Source of the DNA: Nonomuraea jabiensis | GTDB taxonomy: Bacteria > Actinomycetota > Actinomycetes > Streptosporangiales > Streptosporangiaceae | Direction of reading: 5' to 3' | Length of the DNA stretch: 64,000 nt | Assembly (NCBI RefSeq): GCF_014204795.1 | Contig: NZ_JACHMB010000001.1 | Location: forward strand, 12,490,501 to 12,554,500 | Position numbers and translations under genes: made by a program | Part shown: positions 7,316 to 14,774 of the stretch, in pieces | How positions within the stretch are numbered: the stretch's first letter is position 1 | How the letters are laid out: every line of letters starts with the position of its first letter | The notes under the pieces: model-generated | Databases searched by the model: none | Seen by the model: the letters and a program-made list of their open reading frames with translations, nothing else | What the model was told of the DNA's origin: nothing

Positions 7316-9144
7316 CCACGACCACCACGACGTCCTGGCGGGGCGTGGCCTCCGAGGACCAGGACGAGCTGCCGGAGAAGGTCTCCGTCCTGCTCCGGGA
7401 TCGCTCCCGGCGGCTGCTCGGCGCCCTGCTGAAGCCGTACCGGAAGAAGATCGGGCTGCTCGTCGCGATCATCGTCGTCTCCAACGCGGCCGGGCTCTCC
7501 ATCCCCTTCCTGGTCTCCATCGGGATCGACGAGGGCATCCCGCCGATCACGCGCGGGGACGGCGCCGCCGTCCTGCTGACCGTGGTCGGGGTGATCCTGG
7601 CCGCGGCGATCACGCAGGCGCTCACGCGCCGCGCGTTCCTGATCCTGTCCGGCCGGATCGGCCAGGGCACCCTCCTCGAACTGCGCAGGCGGGTGTTCGA
7701 CCACTTCCAGCGCCTGTCGCTGAGCTTCCACGAGCAGTACACCTCGGGGCGGGTCATCTCCCGGCTGACCTCGGACATCGAGGCCATCGCCGAGCTGCTC
7801 CAGTCGGGGTTCGACGCGCTGGTCAAGGCCGTGCTGACCATGGCGGGCACGGCCGTGCTGCTGCTGGTGCTGGACCTGCACCTGGGCCTGCTGGCGCTCG
7901 TCCCGCTGCCGTTCCTGCTGCTGTTCACGCGGTGGTTCCGGCGGCAGTCGGCGATCGTCTACCGCCGTACGCGGGAGACGGTGGCGCTGGTGATCGTGCA
8001 CTTCGTGGAGTCGATGACCGGCATCCGCGCGGTGCAGGCCTTCCGCAGGGAGCCGCGCAACCAGGAGATCTTCGAGCAGCTCAACGACGACTACCGGGGC
8101 GCGAACGCGCGCAGCATGCAGCTCGGCGCGACGTTCATGACCGGGATCAAGCTGATCGGCAACCTGACGATCGGCGGCGTGCTGCTGTACGGCGGCTGGC
8201 TGGCGGTGGAGGGCGAGGTCAAGGTCGGCGTGCTGGCCGCCTTCCTGCTCTACCTGCGCCAGTTCTACGAGCCGATGCAGGAGGTCAGCCAGTTCTACAA
8301 CACCCTGCAGTCGGCCGGCGCGGCACTGGAGAAGCTGTCGGGCGTGCTGGAGGAGGAGCCCTCCGTGCCCGAGCCGCGCGAGCCGGCCAGGCTGCCGGAC
8401 GGCAGGGCGCGCGGCAAGGTGCGCTTCGAGGGCGTCAGGTTCGCCTACGTCGAGGAGATGCCGATCCTGCCCCGGCTCGACCTGACGGTTCCGGCCGGGC
8501 AGACCGTGGCGCTGGTCGGGGCGACGGGCGCGGGCAAGACGACGCTGGCCAAGCTGATCTCCCGCTTCTACGACCCCACCGACGGCCGCGTGCTGCTCGA
8601 CGGCGTCGACCTGCGCACGCTGGACGAGCCGGCACTGCGCCAGGCCGTGGTCATGGTGACGCAGGAGAACTTCCTGTTCAGCGGTACGGTCGCCGACAAC
8701 ATCAGGTTCGGCCGGCCCGACGCCACCGACCGGGAGGTGCGCGAGGCGGCCAAGGCCATCGGGGCGCACGAGTTCGTCTCGAGCCTCCCCGACGGCTACG
8801 ACACCGAGGTGGGCAAGCGCGGCGGCCGGATGTCGGCCGGGCAGCGCCAGCTCGTCGCCTTCGCCAGGGCGTTCCTGGCCGATCCCGCCGTGCTGATCCT
8901 CGACGAGGCCACCTCCAGCCTCGACGTGCCGAGCGAGCGGCTGGTGCAGCGCGCGCTGCGCACGATCCTGGCCGACCGGACGGCGCTGATCATCGCCCAC
9001 CGGCTCTCGACGGTGGAGATCGCCGACCGGGTGCTGGTGATGGACCGCGGCGAGATCGTCGAGGACGGTCCGCCGGACCGGCTCATCGCGGCCTCGGGCC
9101 GGTACGCCGGGCTGCACCAGGCGTGGCTGGAGAGCCTCAGCTAG
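7312..9144 (+). CDS. ABC exporter half-transporter, catalytic partner
   Basis: 610-aa fused membrane-ATPase protein translationally coupled to the gene before it. TM helices lie at about 45-335; the ATPase has Walker A GATGAGKTT near 402 and canonical Walker B with Glu (ILDEATSSLD, near 528), but the signature is changed to MSAGQ near 506. The defects of the two subunits are complementary: its Walker motifs pair with LSGGQ of the partner to form the working site, while its MSAGQ pairs with the Asp-bearing site. This supports an obligate heterodimer. Confidence 0.9.
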   Translation: MTTTTTTSWRGVASEDQDELPEKVSVLLRDRSRRLLGALLKPYRKKIGLLVAIIVVSNAAGLSIPFLVSIGIDEGIPPITRGDGAAVLLTVVGVILAAAITQALTRRAFLILSGRIGQGTLLELRRRVFDHFQRLSLSFHEQYTSGRVISRLTSDIEAIAELLQSGFDALVKAVLTMAGTAVLLLVLDLHLGLLALVPLPFLLLFTRWFRRQSAIVYRRTRETVALVIVHFVESMTGIRAVQAFRREPRNQEIFEQLNDDYRGANARSMQLGATFMTGIKLIGNLTIGGVLLYGGWLAVEGEVKVGVLAAFLLYLRQFYEPMQEVSQFYNTLQSAGAALEKLSGVLEEEPSVPEPREPARLPDGRARGKVRFEGVRFAYVEEMPILPRLDLTVPAGQTVALVGATGAGKTTLAKLISRFYDPTDGRVLLDGVDLRTLDEPALRQAVVMVTQENFLFSGTVADNIRFGRPDATDREVREAAKAIGAHEFVSSLPDGYDTEVGKRGGRMSAGQRQLVAFARAFLADPAVLILDEATSSLDVPSERLVQRALRTILADRTALIIAHRLSTVEIADRVLVMDRGEIVEDGPPDRLIAASGRYAGLHQAWLESLS

Positions 9145-9148
9145 CTCC

Positions 9149-9571
9149 CTAGTGGTGGTGTGCCAGGGCCACGGCGTTCGCGTACAGCTCGTACCCGACG
9201 AACAGCGCCAGCGGCACGCCGAGAGCGATCAGCAGCCTGCCGGGCAGGTGGGTCCGCGGCGCGGACACCCTGCCCGGCTCCGGCGTCGCCGCGGCGAGGA
9301 CCGGCTCGGGCTCCGGATCGGGGGCCGGCACGAGTTCGGGATGCCGCGCCAGATATCCCCTCGGGAACGAGGTCACGTGGTACGCGCCGCAGTGCGGGCA
9401 GCAGGTGCCCGACCAGGGCGGCGGCACGGTCACTCCCGCGCTGAGCCAGAGATCCACCTCGTTGCCGTGCACGTCTGTGAGATGCCTGACGACGAAGTTC
9501 TCTTCCCAGACGTGTAAGCAGCGGAGGCATTCGAAAGGCCACGTCTCGCGGGTGTCGAATCCTTCGGTCAC
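9149..9571 (-). CDS. Zinc-ribbon-like protein with a C-terminal membrane segment
   Basis: 140-aa protein of unknown function. It has two CxxC pairs: FECLRC at the N-terminus and CCPHCG about 45 residues later, separated by the motif HVWEE, and then SFPRGYLARHPEL. A proline-rich linker follows, and a single TM helix (LLIALGVPLALFVGYEL) closes the protein, which ends in HHH. It is a paralogue of the protein at 9684-10064. GTG 9571 is chosen over the GTG three codons upstream because it aligns with the paralogue's start and leaves GGGGGGTGG as ribosome-binding site. Probably a membrane-anchored zinc protein; role unknown. Confidence 0.7.
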   Translation of the reverse strand: MTEGFDTRETWPFECLRCLHVWEENFVVRHLTDVHGNEVDLWLSAGVTVPPPWSGTCCPHCGAYHVTSFPRGYLARHPELVPAPDPEPEPVLAAATPEPGRVSAPRTHLPGRLLIALGVPLALFVGYELYANAVALAHHH

Positions 9572-9683
9572 AGGGACCACCCCCCGGGCTTTTGATCGCC
9601 GTCGCCCCTGAGTGTCCGCTTGACTTCGCGCTTCCGCAAGACGGGCCTTGTGCCACTTAAAGCTACGAAATGCTCACCATGTG

Positions 9684-10064
9684 TCAGGTTAGTCGTTCAT
9701 GGCGTGGTCGGGGTTGTCCCCTGCCTGAGACGACGCGTTCGGCGGCATCGAGATAATGCGGGCTCGGGACCGGGCTGAGCAGCGGAGTCGCGTCCGGCAC
9801 GGGGGGCTCCGCGGGCGGGATCAGCTCCGGATGTCGGGACAGGTAGCCGTCGGGGAAGGTCGTGGCCTGCTGACAGCCGCACCTCGGGCACATGACGGCC
9901 CCCGGTGACGGCGGCAGCACGGGGAGCCCGGCGCGCAGCCAGATCTCCCGCTCGTTTCCGTGACGGTCGTCGATGCGCCTGACGAGGTACTCCTCTTCCC
10001 AGACGTGCCAGCAACGGCGGCACTCGAAAGGCACGATCCTGTGTACTTCTTCCAACGAGGTCAC
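9684..10064 (-). CDS. Zinc-ribbon-like protein, paralogue of the neighbour
   Basis: 126-aa protein sharing the core of the 9149-9571 product: FECRRCWHVWEE, then WLRAG, MCPRCG and TFPDGYLSRHPEL. It lacks the C-terminal TM helix and instead ends in a Pro/Arg-rich tail. GTG 10064 is used because GGAGG lies 7 nt upstream and the start aligns with the paralogue. The two genes are 112 bp apart in the same direction, so they look like a tandem duplication. Four cysteines suggest structural zinc; no function can be given. Confidence 0.7.
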   Translation of the reverse strand: MTSLEEVHRIVPFECRRCWHVWEEEYLVRRIDDRHGNEREIWLRAGLPVLPPSPGAVMCPRCGCQQATTFPDGYLSRHPELIPPAEPPVPDATPLLSPVPSPHYLDAAERVVSGRGQPRPRHERLT

Positions 10065-10113
10065 CCCCTCACCTCCGAGTGTGTGCCTCCTTCTCCGGAT
10101 CTGGCAACCGCGC

Positions 10114-10449
10114 TTACCGAATCGCCAGAACAAAGGTGATGGCGCCGGCCACCACGCACATGGTGCCGAGCCAGGCGAACAGGACGTCGAGCCCCGGGCT
10201 CAGCGGCTTGCCGCCGTGCAGGGCCTCCTGCACGCGGCGGAACCGCGCCCCGGTCCTGATCAGCAGCACGGCGCCGCAGAGCGCGGCCAGCGCGAACACC
10301 ACCATCGCGAGGACCGGCAGGCCGTGCCTGAGCGACAGCCCAGCCGCGCCGAGCCCTCCGGCGGCCAGCGCCACGGCCGTGCGCACCCAGGCCAGCCGGG
10401 TGCGCTCGCTCTGCAGGCCCGCGTCCCAGATCTCCCTCTCCGGGGTCAC
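10114..10449 (-). CDS. DUF202 small membrane protein
   Basis: 111-aa inner-membrane protein. The DUF202 signature is visible near the N-terminus (SERTRLAWVRTAVALAAGG), followed by two more TM helices. GTG 10449 is used; it lies 17 bp after the stop of the companion DUF202 gene upstream, so the two are probably cotranscribed. The short distance to GAGG makes the exact start uncertain. Function of the family is unknown. Confidence 0.75.
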   Translation of the reverse strand: MTPEREIWDAGLQSERTRLAWVRTAVALAAGGLGAAGLSLRHGLPVLAMVVFALAALCGAVLLIRTGARFRRVQEALHGGKPLSPGLDVLFAWLGTMCVVAGAITFVLAIR

Positions 10450-10466
10450 CTCGTCCGGCCCCGGGC

Positions 10467-10793
10467 TCAGGCCGCCAGGATGATCAGCACGAGGGCGATC
10501 ACCGCCACGGCCGCCACGCCGTACCCGAAGACCGCCGCGAGCGCGGGCGGCGGCAGCGGCGCCTGCTGGCGCAGGGCGCGCTGGATGTTGCGCCAGCGCG
10601 GATACGCCATCCCCGCCGCGAGCGCGGACAGCGTCACCAGCACCACGGCCAGCGCGGTACGGATCCACGGCACGAACACGTGCTCAGGCACCGCCGCCAT
10701 CGCCACCCCACCCGCGCTGAGCGCCAGCGCCGTGCTCAGCCAGGTGAGGAAGGTTCGTTCATTGGCCAAGGTGAAACGCGGGTCGGGTTCCAT
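10467..10793 (-). CDS. YidH/DUF202 small membrane protein
   Basis: 108-aa protein with three predicted TM helices and the DUF202 N-terminal motif NERTFLTWLSTALALSAGG. It is distantly related to the next gene downstream, and the pair resembles the two-gene DUF202 arrangement (yidH/yidG-like) known from other bacteria. A TACCGT box at 10801-10806 stands 7 bp before the ATG, so the mRNA is probably leaderless. Role unknown. Confidence 0.85.
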   Translation of the reverse strand: MEPDPRFTLANERTFLTWLSTALALSAGGVAMAAVPEHVFVPWIRTALAVVLVTLSALAAGMAYPRWRNIQRALRQQAPLPPPALAAVFGYGVAAVAVIALVLIILAA

Positions 10794-10839
10794 GGGAAAA
10801 ACGGTAATTCGTCCCCATTTCCCCTAGAGAAGTTGGGAT

Positions 10840-11229
10840 TCAGCCAGTACAGGCCTTGGCCACCTTCTCGGCGTAGGCCGCGCTCTCGGTGAGGACCTTC
10901 TGGCTGGCGTCCACGGCGTCGTTGACGGTGGTGACGTTGATGCCGCTCAGCGTCTTGGCCAGGTCGTCGGAGGCTTCCTTGATCGTGGTGTTGGCGGCCT
11001 TGTCGGCCACGTCGTTGAGCTTGGTCGCGGCGTCGTCGAGGGCCTTGTCCATGGCCTTGGGATCGTCGGCGAGCGTCTTGAGCTGGGCACCCAGGTCGGC
11101 GACGATCTTCGGGGCTTCGAGGCACGCTTGAGCCTTGTCGATGGTGCTGTTGACCTCACCGCATCCCGCGGCGAAGACACAGACGGCGAAGGCGGCCAGG
11201 GGCACGAATCGGCTCTTGAGGAGTCGCAT
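10840..11229 (-). CDS. Helical lipoprotein
   Basis: 129-aa exported lipoprotein. Positively charged N-terminus (MRLLKSR), hydrophobic segment, and lipobox VFAAGC with Cys23 as the lipidation site. The mature part is Ala/Asp/Lys-rich and almost entirely helical, with heptad-like spacing (DAATKLNDVADKAANTTIKEASDDLAKTL), and has a second and third Cys (about 36 and 127) that could pair. No known domain recognised. TAGGGT at 11236-11241 lies 6 bp before the ATG, indicating a leaderless transcript. Confidence 0.75.
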   Translation of the reverse strand: MRLLKSRFVPLAAFAVCVFAAGCGEVNSTIDKAQACLEAPKIVADLGAQLKTLADDPKAMDKALDDAATKLNDVADKAANTTIKEASDDLAKTLSGINVTTVNDAVDASQKVLTESAAYAEKVAKACTG

Positions 11230-11292
11230 GCTTCGACCCTACCCAACGTATTCCAAAGGTTTCCTTGACATCTCCGGCGACGGCCGCCCAAG

Positions 11293-11314
11293 ATTCCAAG
11301 CATGTCTTTGGAAT
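11293..11314. promoter_or_regulatory. Inverted repeat over the ArsR-type start codon
   Basis: ATTCCAA (11293-11299) and TTGGAAT (11308-11314) form a 7-bp inverted repeat around an 8-nt spacer that contains the ATG at 11302. A further half site ATTCCAAAG lies at 11250-11258. Placement suggests an autoregulatory operator, or a hairpin hiding the start codon. Confidence 0.5.
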
Positions 11315-11889
11315 CCTCGCGGCGGCGGCTCAGCGAGCCGGCCGCGATGCGGGCCTTCGCGCACCCGGTGCGGCTGGCGCTGCACGAGCTGCTGCTGAGG
11401 GCGGGCGCGACGACCGCCGCCGACGCCGCGCGGGAGGTGGGCATCAGCCAGGCGCTGGCCTCGTACCATCTGCGACAGCTGGCCAAGTACGGCTTCGTGG
11501 AGCAGGCGGCGGCGCGCGACGAGCGCGAGCGGCCGTGGAAGGCGACCGAGGCCGTCCAGGAGTGGGACGACGAGGCGGCCGGGCCGGAGCAGGCGGCCGC
11601 CCGGAGCCTGCTGGAGCAGGTGATCGCCGAGCGCGCGCTGTCCCGCCTGGCCGAGTGGCAGCAGCACCGCGAGGACGAGCCCAAGGCGTGGCGGGGGGTG
11701 GGGGGCGTGGGGAACCTGTACCTCTACGCCACGGCGGAGGAGGTGACGGCGCTGGGCACGGCGGTGGCGAAGCTGCTCGGACCGCTGATGGCCCGCGTCG
11801 ACGACCCCACCGCCCGCCCCGCCGGCGCCCGGCCCGTGCTGGTGACGCAACTGGTCGTCCCGTTGCCACCCACGGGCTCCGGTGACTGA
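11302..11889 (+). CDS. ArsR-type winged-helix regulator
   Basis: 195-aa regulator. The HTH_20/ArsR region covers residues about 12-80: AFAHPVRLALHELLL, then AREVGISQALASYHLRQLAKYGFVE. No metal-binding CxC motif is present, so it is not a classical arsenic sensor. The C-terminal part is helical and unassigned. It overlaps the MFS gene by 8 nt, so the two form an operon and the regulator probably controls the exporter. An inverted repeat covers its start codon. Confidence 0.85.
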   Translation: MSLESSRRRLSEPAAMRAFAHPVRLALHELLLRAGATTAADAAREVGISQALASYHLRQLAKYGFVEQAAARDERERPWKATEAVQEWDDEAAGPEQAAARSLLEQVIAERALSRLAEWQQHREDEPKAWRGVGGVGNLYLYATAEEVTALGTAVAKLLGPLMARVDDPTARPAGARPVLVTQLVVPLPPTGSGD

Positions 11890-13117
11890 CCCCCGGCCTG
11901 CTGATGGGGTCGACGCGTTAGGCGACGGGATCCGCGCGTTGCTGGGCGGTAACCGGGACTACCGGCGCCTGCTCCTGGCCGGGCTGATCTCGCAGACCGG
12001 CGACTGGGTGATCAGCACCGGGCTGGCGTTCCACGTCTACCGCCTCACCGGCTCCACGCTGTCCACCGCGATCATGCTGCTGGTCTCGCGGCTGCCCGAC
12101 GTCCTGCTCGGGTCCGTGGCCGGGGTGCTGGCCGACCGGTGGGATCGCCGCCGGGTGCTGGTCACCACGGACATGCTGCTCGCGCTCGGCCTGCTGCCGC
12201 TGCTGGCCGTACGCGGGCCGGACCAGGTGTGGATCGTGTACGCCGTAGCGCTCTGGACCGGCGTTCTGAGCACCGTGCTCGCTCCCGCGCAGAAGGCCCT
12301 CGTGCCGCAGATCGTGGCGGAGTCACAGCTCGTACGGGCCAACGCCCTGCAGGGCCAGACCGGCCAGGTCGCCCGCCTGCTGGGCGCGATGCTGGGCGGG
12401 CTCGCCGTCGGCGCCGGAGGGCTCGCCGCGGTCATGCTGATCGACGTGGCCAGTTTCCTGGCCTCCGCCGCCCTGCAGGCCACCCTCCGGCCGCCCGGAC
12501 GCCCGGCGAGGACGGCGACGATGGGCGGGCAGTGGGTCGCCGGGCTCCGCCTGGCCGTGGGGGACGCGGACGTCCGCCTGCTGGTGGCGTACATGATGAT
12601 CACGGGGCTGGGCGAGGGGATCTTCGCCACGCTCGCCGCGCCCTTCGTGAGCGACGTGCTCGGCGGCGCGGGCGACGCCTTCGGGCTGTTCCTGTCGGTG
12701 CAGGCGGTCGGCGGGATCCTGGGCGGAATCGTCGTGGCGCTCCGTCCGGGGCGCGCCGCCCCGCGCGTGTTGCTGGGCGGGGCGACGGTCGTCTTCGGGC
12801 TGGTGGACCTGGCGCTGTTCACCTACCCGCTGGCCACGCCCGCGCTGTGGCCGGCGCTGGTGCTGATCGGGCTGGCGGGGGTGCCCGCGGCGGCGGCGAC
12901 GGCGGGGCTCACCACGCTGGCCCAGAGGGCCGTCGGCGACGACCGGCGGGGAGGCGTGTTCGGCGTCCTGGGCAGCGCCCACGCGGCCACCGCGCTGGGC
13001 GGCATGGCGCTGGCGGGGGTGCTCGGCGGGGCGGCCGGGATCGTACCCGCGCTGTGCGTGCACGCGGCCGGGCTGATCGTCGCCGGGGTCATGGTTCTGA
13101 CCTGCGCTCATGCGTGA
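11882..13117 (+). CDS. MFS exporter
   Basis: 411-aa major facilitator protein with about 12 TM helices, of the MFS_3 (enterobactin exporter-like) type. The family motif between TM2 and TM3 is present as GVLADRWDRRRVLV near residue 80. GTG 11882 overlaps the ArsR-type gene, which suggests coupled translation and regulated efflux of an inducing compound. Substrate unknown. Its TGA stop overlaps a 14-bp palindrome that precedes the beta-lactamase gene. Confidence 0.88.
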   Translation: MTDPRPADGVDALGDGIRALLGGNRDYRRLLLAGLISQTGDWVISTGLAFHVYRLTGSTLSTAIMLLVSRLPDVLLGSVAGVLADRWDRRRVLVTTDMLLALGLLPLLAVRGPDQVWIVYAVALWTGVLSTVLAPAQKALVPQIVAESQLVRANALQGQTGQVARLLGAMLGGLAVGAGGLAAVMLIDVASFLASAALQATLRPPGRPARTATMGGQWVAGLRLAVGDADVRLLVAYMMITGLGEGIFATLAAPFVSDVLGGAGDAFGLFLSVQAVGGILGGIVVALRPGRAAPRVLLGGATVVFGLVDLALFTYPLATPALWPALVLIGLAGVPAAAATAGLTTLAQRAVGDDRRGGVFGVLGSAHAATALGGMALAGVLGGAAGIVPALCVHAAGLIVAGVMVLTCAHA

Positions 13118-13130
13118 TTCGATATCGAAT
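13117..13130. promoter_or_regulatory. 14-bp perfect palindrome before the beta-lactamase gene
   Basis: ATTCGATATCGAAT is a perfect 14-bp palindrome about 85 bp before the beta-lactamase ATG. The core GATATCG recurs at 13138-13144, close to a TATTAG that may be a -10 box (13146-13151). It may be an operator; no regulator gene is adjacent apart from the upstream ArsR-type gene. Confidence 0.45.
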
Positions 13131-13213
13131 TCTTCGTGATATCGCTATTAGACATGTGGTGATCGCATCTGCTTTGCTCCTTGCCCATTGACGGACGACC
13201 GTAAGGACAAACC

Positions 13214-14131
13214 ATGCGAAACCGCCGCTTCACGGCAGTTGCCACGTTGACCATCTCCTTCCTGGCGGGCGGCGCCCTCCCGGCGGGCGCGGCCTCGGCC
13301 ACGAGCTCCGTGCAGGCGCTCTCGGGCGAGGCCCAGGCACGCAAGGAGCTGCGGGCGCTGGAGGCGTCGTTCAAGGGGCGCATCGGCGCGTACGCCATCG
13401 ACACCGCCACCGGCAGAACGATCGGCTACCGGTCGAACGAGCGGTTCCCGCTGCTGTCCACGTTCAAGGCGATGGCCTGCGCGGCCGTGCTGCACAAGGC
13501 GCGCACCTCCGACCCCGGGCTGATGGAGAAGGTCGTGCGCTGGACCGCCGACGACCTCAAGCCGAACTCCCCCACCACCGAGAAGCATGTGGAGGACGGG
13601 CTGACCGTCAACCAGCTGTGCGAGGCGACCATCACCCTGAGCGACAACACCGCGGGCAACATGGTGCTCAAGCAGATCGGCGGGCCGGCCGGGCTGACGC
13701 GGTACTTCCGCACGCTCAAGGACCCGATCTCCCGCCTGGACCGCTGGGAGACCGAGCTGAACGACTGGACGCCCAAGGAGAAGCGCGACACCACGACGCC
13801 CGCGTCCATCGCCCGCGACCTGCGCGCGGTCACGACCGGGAACGCGCTCACCGCCAAGGACCGGGAGCAGCTCAACGCCTGGATGATCGCGACCAAGACG
13901 GGCGACGCCCGAATCCGCGCCGGCCTGCCGAAGACCTGGACGATCGGGGACAAGACCGGCACGAACGGGGCTTTCGGCGGGGGGAACGATATCGCGGTCA
14001 TCTGGCCCAAGAAGGGCGTGTCTCCCATCATCATGGCCATCTACACCAACCGCGCCGCGGGCGAATCCGGCGACGACACGGCCATCGCCCGCACGGCCAC
14101 CATCCTGGCCCGCGGGCTGGGCAAGCTCTGA
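13214..14131 (+). CDS. Class A beta-lactamase
   Basis: 305-aa secreted serine beta-lactamase that hydrolyses penam or cephem rings outside the membrane. Signal peptide through about residue 27 (LPAGAASA). All class A motifs are intact: STFK with nucleophile Ser82 and Lys85, SDN 143-145, ETELN with general base Glu179, and KTG 247-249. Start ATG with AAGGA 8 nt upstream. Single-gene unit; no blaI/blaR homologue is adjacent. The MFS exporter lies upstream in the same direction, separated by 96 bp with a palindrome. Spectrum cannot be predicted from sequence alone. Confidence 0.93.
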   Translation: MRNRRFTAVATLTISFLAGGALPAGAASATSSVQALSGEAQARKELRALEASFKGRIGAYAIDTATGRTIGYRSNERFPLLSTFKAMACAAVLHKARTSDPGLMEKVVRWTADDLKPNSPTTEKHVEDGLTVNQLCEATITLSDNTAGNMVLKQIGGPAGLTRYFRTLKDPISRLDRWETELNDWTPKEKRDTTTPASIARDLRAVTTGNALTAKDREQLNAWMIATKTGDARIRAGLPKTWTIGDKTGTNGAFGGGNDIAVIWPKKGVSPIIMAIYTNRAAGESGDDTAIARTATILARGLGKL

Positions 14132-14251
14132 CTCGATTCCCCATTCACACCCGCGCGCAACCCGAAAACAATTCTTTCAAATTCGAGAGGATAATTCCGG
14201 ACTTAAGGTGCTACCTGCCCGCTGACCAGGGGAATCTTCATTCGATTCCGC

Positions 14252-14279
14252 TTGTGATCCCCGATTGAAGGGGTATCCT
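14252..14279 (+). promoter_or_regulatory. Putative promoter of the coiled-coil gene
   Basis: TTGTGA (14252-14257) and TATCCT (14274-14279) are spaced 16 bp apart, a plausible -35/-10 pair. Just upstream, GGAATC (14231-14236) and GATTCC (14244-14249) form an inverted repeat that could be an operator. Transcription would start near 14286, giving a leader of about 65 nt that holds both hairpins. Confidence 0.5.
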
Positions 14280-14294
14280 CTTGGCAAAGACAGC

Positions 14295-14344
14295 GGGACC
14301 GGAGATCCCTAACATCCCCGGTCCCTTACCCCCAAGGTAAGGGA
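14295..14344 (+). promoter_or_regulatory. Two mutually exclusive leader hairpins, one hiding the ribosome-binding site
   Basis: Hairpin 1 pairs GGGACCGG (14295-14302) with CCGGTCCC (14318-14325). Hairpin 2 is a perfect 9-bp stem, TCCCTTACC (14322-14330) with GGTAAGGGA (14336-14344), loop CCCAA. They share 14322-14325, so only one can form at a time. Hairpin 2 contains the GGGAG ribosome-binding site of the gene at 14352. This is the arrangement of a translational switch; the ligand or trigger is unknown. Confidence 0.6.
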
Positions 14345-14351
14345 GATCAAC

Positions 14352-14714
14352 ATGAGCTTCAAGGAACTCTGCTGCAACCTCGGCACCGAGTTGGACAACG
14401 AGTTCATCCGGCTCCGGGCGGACCAGGCGGAGCTCGGGCAGCAGCTCACCGAGCGGATCAACGGCGTGGCCAACCACGTCAAGACCCTCGACGCCAAGGT
14501 CACCTCTCTGGACGCCAAGGTCACCGTCCTCGACGAGCGGGTCACGGCACTCGACGCCAAGATCGACACGAAGTTCGAGGAGATCGACGCCAGGTTCGAG
14601 ACCATGGACGCCAGGTTCGAGACCATGGACGGCAAGATCAACAATCTGCAGGGTAACCAGAACGAGATGATGAACATCCTCATCGACATCCAGCGCAAGG
14701 TCAGCGCCAACTAG
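14352..14714 (+). CDS. Small coiled-coil protein
   Basis: 120-aa soluble protein with no signal peptide or TM helix. Residues about 35-95 are a long heptad-repeat coiled coil built from near-identical units (TLDAKVTSLDAKV, TVLDERVTALDAKI, then ARFETMDARFETMD). The N-terminus carries a Cys pair (ELCCN). Composition resembles coiled-coil segments of tail-fibre or DUF-type bacterial proteins, but no domain is recognised. Start ATG with GGGAG 6 nt upstream, sequestered in hairpin 2 of the leader. Monocistronic: own promoter and a strong terminator. Confidence 0.7.
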   Translation: MSFKELCCNLGTELDNEFIRLRADQAELGQQLTERINGVANHVKTLDAKVTSLDAKVTVLDERVTALDAKIDTKFEEIDARFETMDARFETMDGKINNLQGNQNEMMNILIDIQRKVSAN

Positions 14715-14731
14715 CGCCTGACCGACCGTGA

Positions 14732-14766
14732 AAGGGCGGACTCGTGGAACACACGAGTCCGCCCTT
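14732..14766. terminator. Strong bidirectional terminator
   Basis: AAGGGCGGACTCGTG (14732-14746) pairs perfectly over 15 bp with CACGAGTCCGCCCTT (14752-14766) around a 5-nt loop. It lies between the convergent coiled-coil gene and the substrate-binding protein gene, 8 bp before the latter's stop, and would end both transcripts. Confidence 0.85.
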
Positions 14767-14774
14767 CGCGTTCG

